Source of the DNA: Bacteroidota bacterium
GTDB lineage: Bacteria > Bacteroidota > Bacteroidia > UKL13-3
NCBI GenBank assembly: GCA_947460565.1
Contig: CANHJJ010000063.1
Span: 1-8,766, forward strand
DNA: 8,766 nt
Direction: 5' to 3'
Under the pieces are notes generated by a model that saw nothing but the letters and a program-made list of their open reading frames with translations, was not told the DNA's origin and did not search any database. This document shows, piece after piece, positions 6,065 through 8,766 of this stretch (positions are counted from its first letter, which is position 1; each line of letters starts with the position of its first letter). A program made the translations under genes and the position numbers.

Positions 6065-7978
6065 TTATCCTGCAAAACCAAACAACCTTCTCAATCCGGC
6101 AAACATTACTACCTCTTTAACATGCGCTTGCATAGGAGGAGCTTCAGTATGATGAGGAACAGCAGGGGCTTTTGGCTCTACCATAGGATCTCCATTTTGA
6201 GACTCATCTGGTATGTTTTGAGGAATAAAATCACTTTCTTCACCTGGTTTGCTATAATCATATGGCCAACGATATACATGAGGAATTTCTCCTGGCCAGT
6301 TGCCATGCAAATGCTCAACTGGGGCCGTCCATTCCAATGTATTTGAGTCCCAAGGATTTTTTGGTGAACGTTTTCCATTTCTTATGCTATAAAAGAAATT
6401 AAACAAGAATATCAACTGTGCAATACCACCTAAAATGGCGGCAATGGTGATAAATTGATTCATATCAATAAACACATTGAATTGATCATAGGCAGTATTT
6501 GCATAATATCTTCTTGGCACACCCGCTAAACCCATAAAGTGCATTGGGAAAAATACACAATATGCTGAGATGAAAGTTAACCAGAAGTGAATATATCCTA
6601 GAGATTTACTCATCATGGTTCCAAACATTTTTGGATACCAATGGTAAATACCGCTCATCATACCAAAAATAGCAGCACTACCCATTACCAAATGGAAGTG
6701 AGCAACTACAAAGTATGTATCATGCAAATTAATATCTAATGCAGCATTACCTAAGTATATACCTGTTAAACCACCAGAGATAAAGAATGAAACCAAACCA
6801 ATGGCAAACAACATAGCAGGGGTAAGTTTGATATTGCCTTTCCAAAGAGTGGCTAGGTAGTTAAAGGTTTTTACTGCCGAAGGCACAGCAATAATTAAGG
6901 TTCCTAACATAAATACTGAACCTAAGAATGGATTCATACCAGTCATAAACATATGGTGACCCCAAACAATAAACGAAAGGAATGCGATGGCAAGTATTGA
7001 AATAATCATGGCTCTGTAGCCAAAGATTGGTTTACGAGAGTTTGTAGCAATTACTTCTGAAGTGATACCCAAAGCAGGTAATAAAATAATATAAACCTCT
7101 GGGTGACCTAAGAACCAAAATAAATGTTGAAATAATACTGGAGAACCACCCGTTCTTTCAATACCACCAGCTAATTCAGCAACAATTTCGTTTAAATAGA
7201 AAGAAGTTCCAAAACTTCTATCAAATACAAGTAGTAATGAACCACCTAATAATACTGGAAATGACAACAAACCTAAAACAGCAGTGATTAAGAAAGCCCA
7301 TATAGTTAAAGGCATTCTTGTCATTTTCATTCCTTTAGTACGCATGTTCAATACAGTAGTGATATAGTTGATACCCCCTAACAAGGCAGAAACTATAAAC
7401 AATACCATGGCCACTAACCACAATGTCATACCTGCACCTGAACCTGGAATGGCTTTTGGTAATGCTGATAAAGGTGGGTAAACTGTCCAACCTGCTGAAG
7501 CTGGCCCACCCTCTACAAATAATGAGCATAATAATACAATAGAAGAAATAAAGAAAAACCAATATGAAAGCATATTCATAAAAGGTGAAGCCATATCCCT
7601 TGCTCCAACTTGAAGAGGTATTAATAAATTAGAAAAAGTGCCACTCAAACCAGCAGTTAAAACATAAAACACCATGATGGTGCCATGAATTGTTATTAAT
7701 GCTAGATAAAAATTAGGATCAAGCTTTCCATCCTTTCCCCAATGACCTAAAATCGACTCAAAAAAAGCAAATTTTGTATCTGGGTAGGCAAGTTGAAGAC
7801 GAAAAACAAGTGACATTAACATACCGATGGTTCCCATGATGATTCCAGTTATTAAAAACTGTTTTGCAATCATCTTGTGGTCCATACTGAAAATGTACTT
7901 GCTTACAAAATTCTCTTCATGATGCGCATGTTCATCGTGGTGTCCTACTGCTTCATGATTGTCATGTGTGTTACTCAT
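6065..7978 (-). CDS. coxA: Cytochrome c oxidase subunit I, A-type heme-copper oxidase (aa3)
   Basis: Catalytic subunit that reduces oxygen to water and pumps protons across the inner membrane. It has 637 residues with about 12 membrane helices. Visible ligands are H98 (IHGT) and H429 for low-spin heme a, H427 for heme a3, and H292, H341 and H342 for CuB. H292 and Y296 in GHPEVY are the pair expected to be crosslinked. E294 in GHPEVY marks the A1 subfamily. D128 (GARDMA) would start the D proton channel and K370 (PSAVK) is the K-channel lysine. R489-R490 match the arginine pair near the heme propionates. The first 20 residues hold seven histidines, and the last 100 form a Pro-rich soluble tail. 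The start is ATG, with an A/T-rich leader and no clear Shine-Dalgarno, usual in Bacteroidota. It sits between coxB and ctaA. The presence of a CuA-bearing CoxB argues against a quinol oxidase. Confidence 0.99.
   Translation of the reverse strand: MSNTHDNHEAVGHHDEHAHHEENFVSKYIFSMDHKMIAKQFLITGIIMGTIGMLMSLVFRLQLAYPDTKFAFFESILGHWGKDGKLDPNFYLALITIHGTIMVFYVLTAGLSGTFSNLLIPLQVGARDMASPFMNMLSYWFFFISSIVLLCSLFVEGGPASAGWTVYPPLSALPKAIPGSGAGMTLWLVAMVLFIVSALLGGINYITTVLNMRTKGMKMTRMPLTIWAFLITAVLGLLSFPVLLGGSLLLVFDRSFGTSFYLNEIVAELAGGIERTGGSPVLFQHLFWFLGHPEVYIILLPALGITSEVIATNSRKPIFGYRAMIISILAIAFLSFIVWGHHMFMTGMNPFLGSVFMLGTLIIAVPSAVKTFNYLATLWKGNIKLTPAMLFAIGLVSFFISGGLTGIYLGNAALDINLHDTYFVVAHFHLVMGSAAIFGMMSGIYHWYPKMFGTMMSKSLGYIHFWLTFISAYCVFFPMHFMGLAGVPRRYYANTAYDQFNVFIDMNQFITIAAILGGIAQLIFLFNFFYSIRNGKRSPKNPWDSNTLEWTAPVEHLHGNWPGEIPHVYRWPYDYSKPGEESDFIPQNIPDESQNGDPMVEPKAPAVPHHTEAPPMQAHVKEVVMFAGLRRLFGFAG
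6068..6071 (-). promoter_or_regulatory. Possible ribosome binding site of ctaA
   Basis: On the minus strand AGGA occurs seven bases upstream of TTG 6060, inside the last codons of coxA. It is the best-spaced Shine-Dalgarno-like site near any of the three candidate TTG starts, and is the reason for choosing that start. A competing AGAAGG at 6086-6091 lies only four bases from TTG 6081 and ten from TTG 6075. Bacteroidota often initiate without such a site, so the support is modest. Confidence 0.4.
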
Positions 7979-8012
7979 ATAAAACTTTTATTTAATTATT
8001 TTTACTAATGAA

Positions 8013-8766
8013 TTAATTTAAAGCTACTTCTTTTTTATCCTTTTTCTTGCTGTCTGCAGTAGGTGTAGCAACTTCTTCTACTTTTGGAGCAGCTGCCTTA
8101 TTGACAAGAGCCGGTTGTTCTTTCATCCATTTTTCGTATTCGGCTTGACTCTCGATAACAATTTTCATTTTCATTCTATAGTGAGCTGAACCACAGATTT
8201 TATTGCACAAAAGAGCGTAATCAAAAGTCGGTTGATTTAATTTTGCTCTCATATCAGCAGTAGTAACTGTTGGTATAAACTCTAATTGTGTTGGTAAACC
8301 CGGAACTACATTCATTTGAGCTCTAAAGTGAGGGAAATAAGCACCATGAATTACATCCTTAGCTCTAAAATGAAAATGAACAGGCACACCAACTGGTAAA
8401 TGTAACTCATTTGTTACAACATCATCAAAGGCCTTTTCATCAGTAGTATCAACACCCAAAGGATTGATAACACCCACTGTTCTAAAATCATGAAAGCCTA
8501 ATTTGTTATCAGTACCAGCATATCTAACATTCCATCCAAATTGATATCCGAAAACTTCGACATTGATGGCTTTTTCGTCTTTTTGATACATGATTTTATT
8601 CCAAGTAATTAAACCACGCACTACTAAAACAGTCAGCACAATGGCTGGAACAATGGTCCAAATATATTCTAACTTATGGTTATCAGGGTAATATAAAGCT
8701 TTCCTATTTGGATTATGTTTATATTTTGCACTATACCAAAATAATAATATTTGAGTGATAACAAAA
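8013..8766 (-). CDS. coxB: Cytochrome c oxidase subunit II (CuA subunit), 5' end outside window
   Basis: Subunit II of the aa3 oxidase. It takes electrons from cytochrome c at a periplasmic binuclear CuA centre and passes them to heme a in subunit I. The frame stays open to the right edge, giving 250 visible residues; the GTG at 8639 is an internal valine, since the family's second membrane helix (LEYIWTIVPAIV) is encoded just upstream of it. The rest of the first helix and the N-terminus are missing. CuA ligands are visible: His in KDVIHG (about visible residue 140), then C187, C191, H195 and M198 in CNKICGSAHYRM. The Glu of LEYIWT matches the conserved subunit II Glu at the K-channel mouth. 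The CuA domain is followed by about 35 residues rich in Ala, Lys and Glu, with no fused cytochrome c domain. It lies 34 bases before coxA. Family assignment is very secure; only the N-terminus is unknown. Confidence 0.96.
   Translation of the reverse strand, partial: FVITQILLFWYSAKYKHNPNRKALYYPDNHKLEYIWTIVPAIVLTVLVVRGLITWNKIMYQKDEKAINVEVFGYQFGWNVRYAGTDNKLGFHDFRTVGVINPLGVDTTDEKAFDDVVTNELHLPVGVPVHFHFRAKDVIHGAYFPHFRAQMNVVPGLPTQLEFIPTVTTADMRAKLNQPTFDYALLCNKICGSAHYRMKMKIVIESQAEYEKWMKEQPALVNKAAAPKVEEVATPTADSKKKDKKEVALN

Noticed and set aside
5897..6346. Plus-strand open frame of 149 codons
   Set aside because: It lies antisense to the 3' end of coxA and the start of ctaA, both strongly conserved; its composition looks like a shadow of those codons.
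8637..8639. GTG as the start of coxB
   Set aside because: The frame continues without a stop to the window edge and encodes the conserved HNPNRKALYYPDNHKLEYIW region upstream, so this GTG is an internal Val in the second membrane helix.
2744..8766. cbb3-type or quinol-oxidase alternative
   Set aside because: The CuA ligands in CoxB, GHPEVY in CoxA, and heme A synthesis genes indicate an A-type cytochrome c oxidase.
1..8766. CRISPR arrays, insertion sequences, tRNA or rRNA genes, phage or defence genes
   Set aside because: Almost all of the window is occupied by conserved respiratory and membrane protein genes, and no repeat array, transposase, RNA fold or mobile-element end was seen on either strand.

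Overview
The window is a gene-dense, AT-rich stretch in which all eleven recognisable genes, two of them cut by the window edges, lie on the minus strand. It should therefore be read from right to left. The protein families and their order point to a member of the phylum Bacteroidota: a CoxB with a CNKICGSAHYRM copper site, two subunit III genes in tandem, a short subunit IV, then SCO and DUF420 proteins. A narrower placement (for example Chitinophagia, Sphingobacteriia or Cytophagia) is only a guess from the sequence alone.

Transcription order: coxB (5' end beyond the right edge, 8766-8013), coxA (7978-6065), ctaA (about 6060-5098), ctaB (5037-4135), a 196-residue subunit III-like protein (4129-3539), a 251-residue subunit III (3499-2744), subunit IV (2705-2382), SCO/SenC copper chaperone (2374-1727), DUF420 membrane protein (1752-1159). 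After a 71-base gap come a YihY/BrkB-family membrane protein (1087-95) and the first 18 codons of a substrate-binding-like protein (56-1). Gaps between the oxidase genes run from a 26-base overlap to 60 bases, and I see no convincing terminator or internal promoter among them, so the block probably forms one operon. No gene-free stretch exceeds 300 bases.

Together the first nine genes encode an A-type aa3 cytochrome c oxidase and much of what is needed to build it. Subunits I and II carry the heme a, heme a3/CuB and CuA centres. CtaB farnesylates heme B to heme O and CtaA oxidises heme O to heme A. SCO delivers copper to CuA. The DUF420 protein is a probable accessory factor. No CxxCH heme c motif occurs in any protein here, so the electron donor must be encoded elsewhere. 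In Bacteroidota it is usually alternative complex III, whose genes commonly lie just upstream of coxB, which here would be beyond the right edge.

This is a conserved respiratory locus rather than a new system. The points that most merit a second look are a textbook EF-hand calcium loop in a predicted periplasmic loop of the DUF420 protein, non-ATG starts confined to three assembly-factor genes while the intact structural genes use ATG, and lineage-type substitutions at the CuA site, the putative electron-entry aromatic and one heme-ligand position of CtaA.
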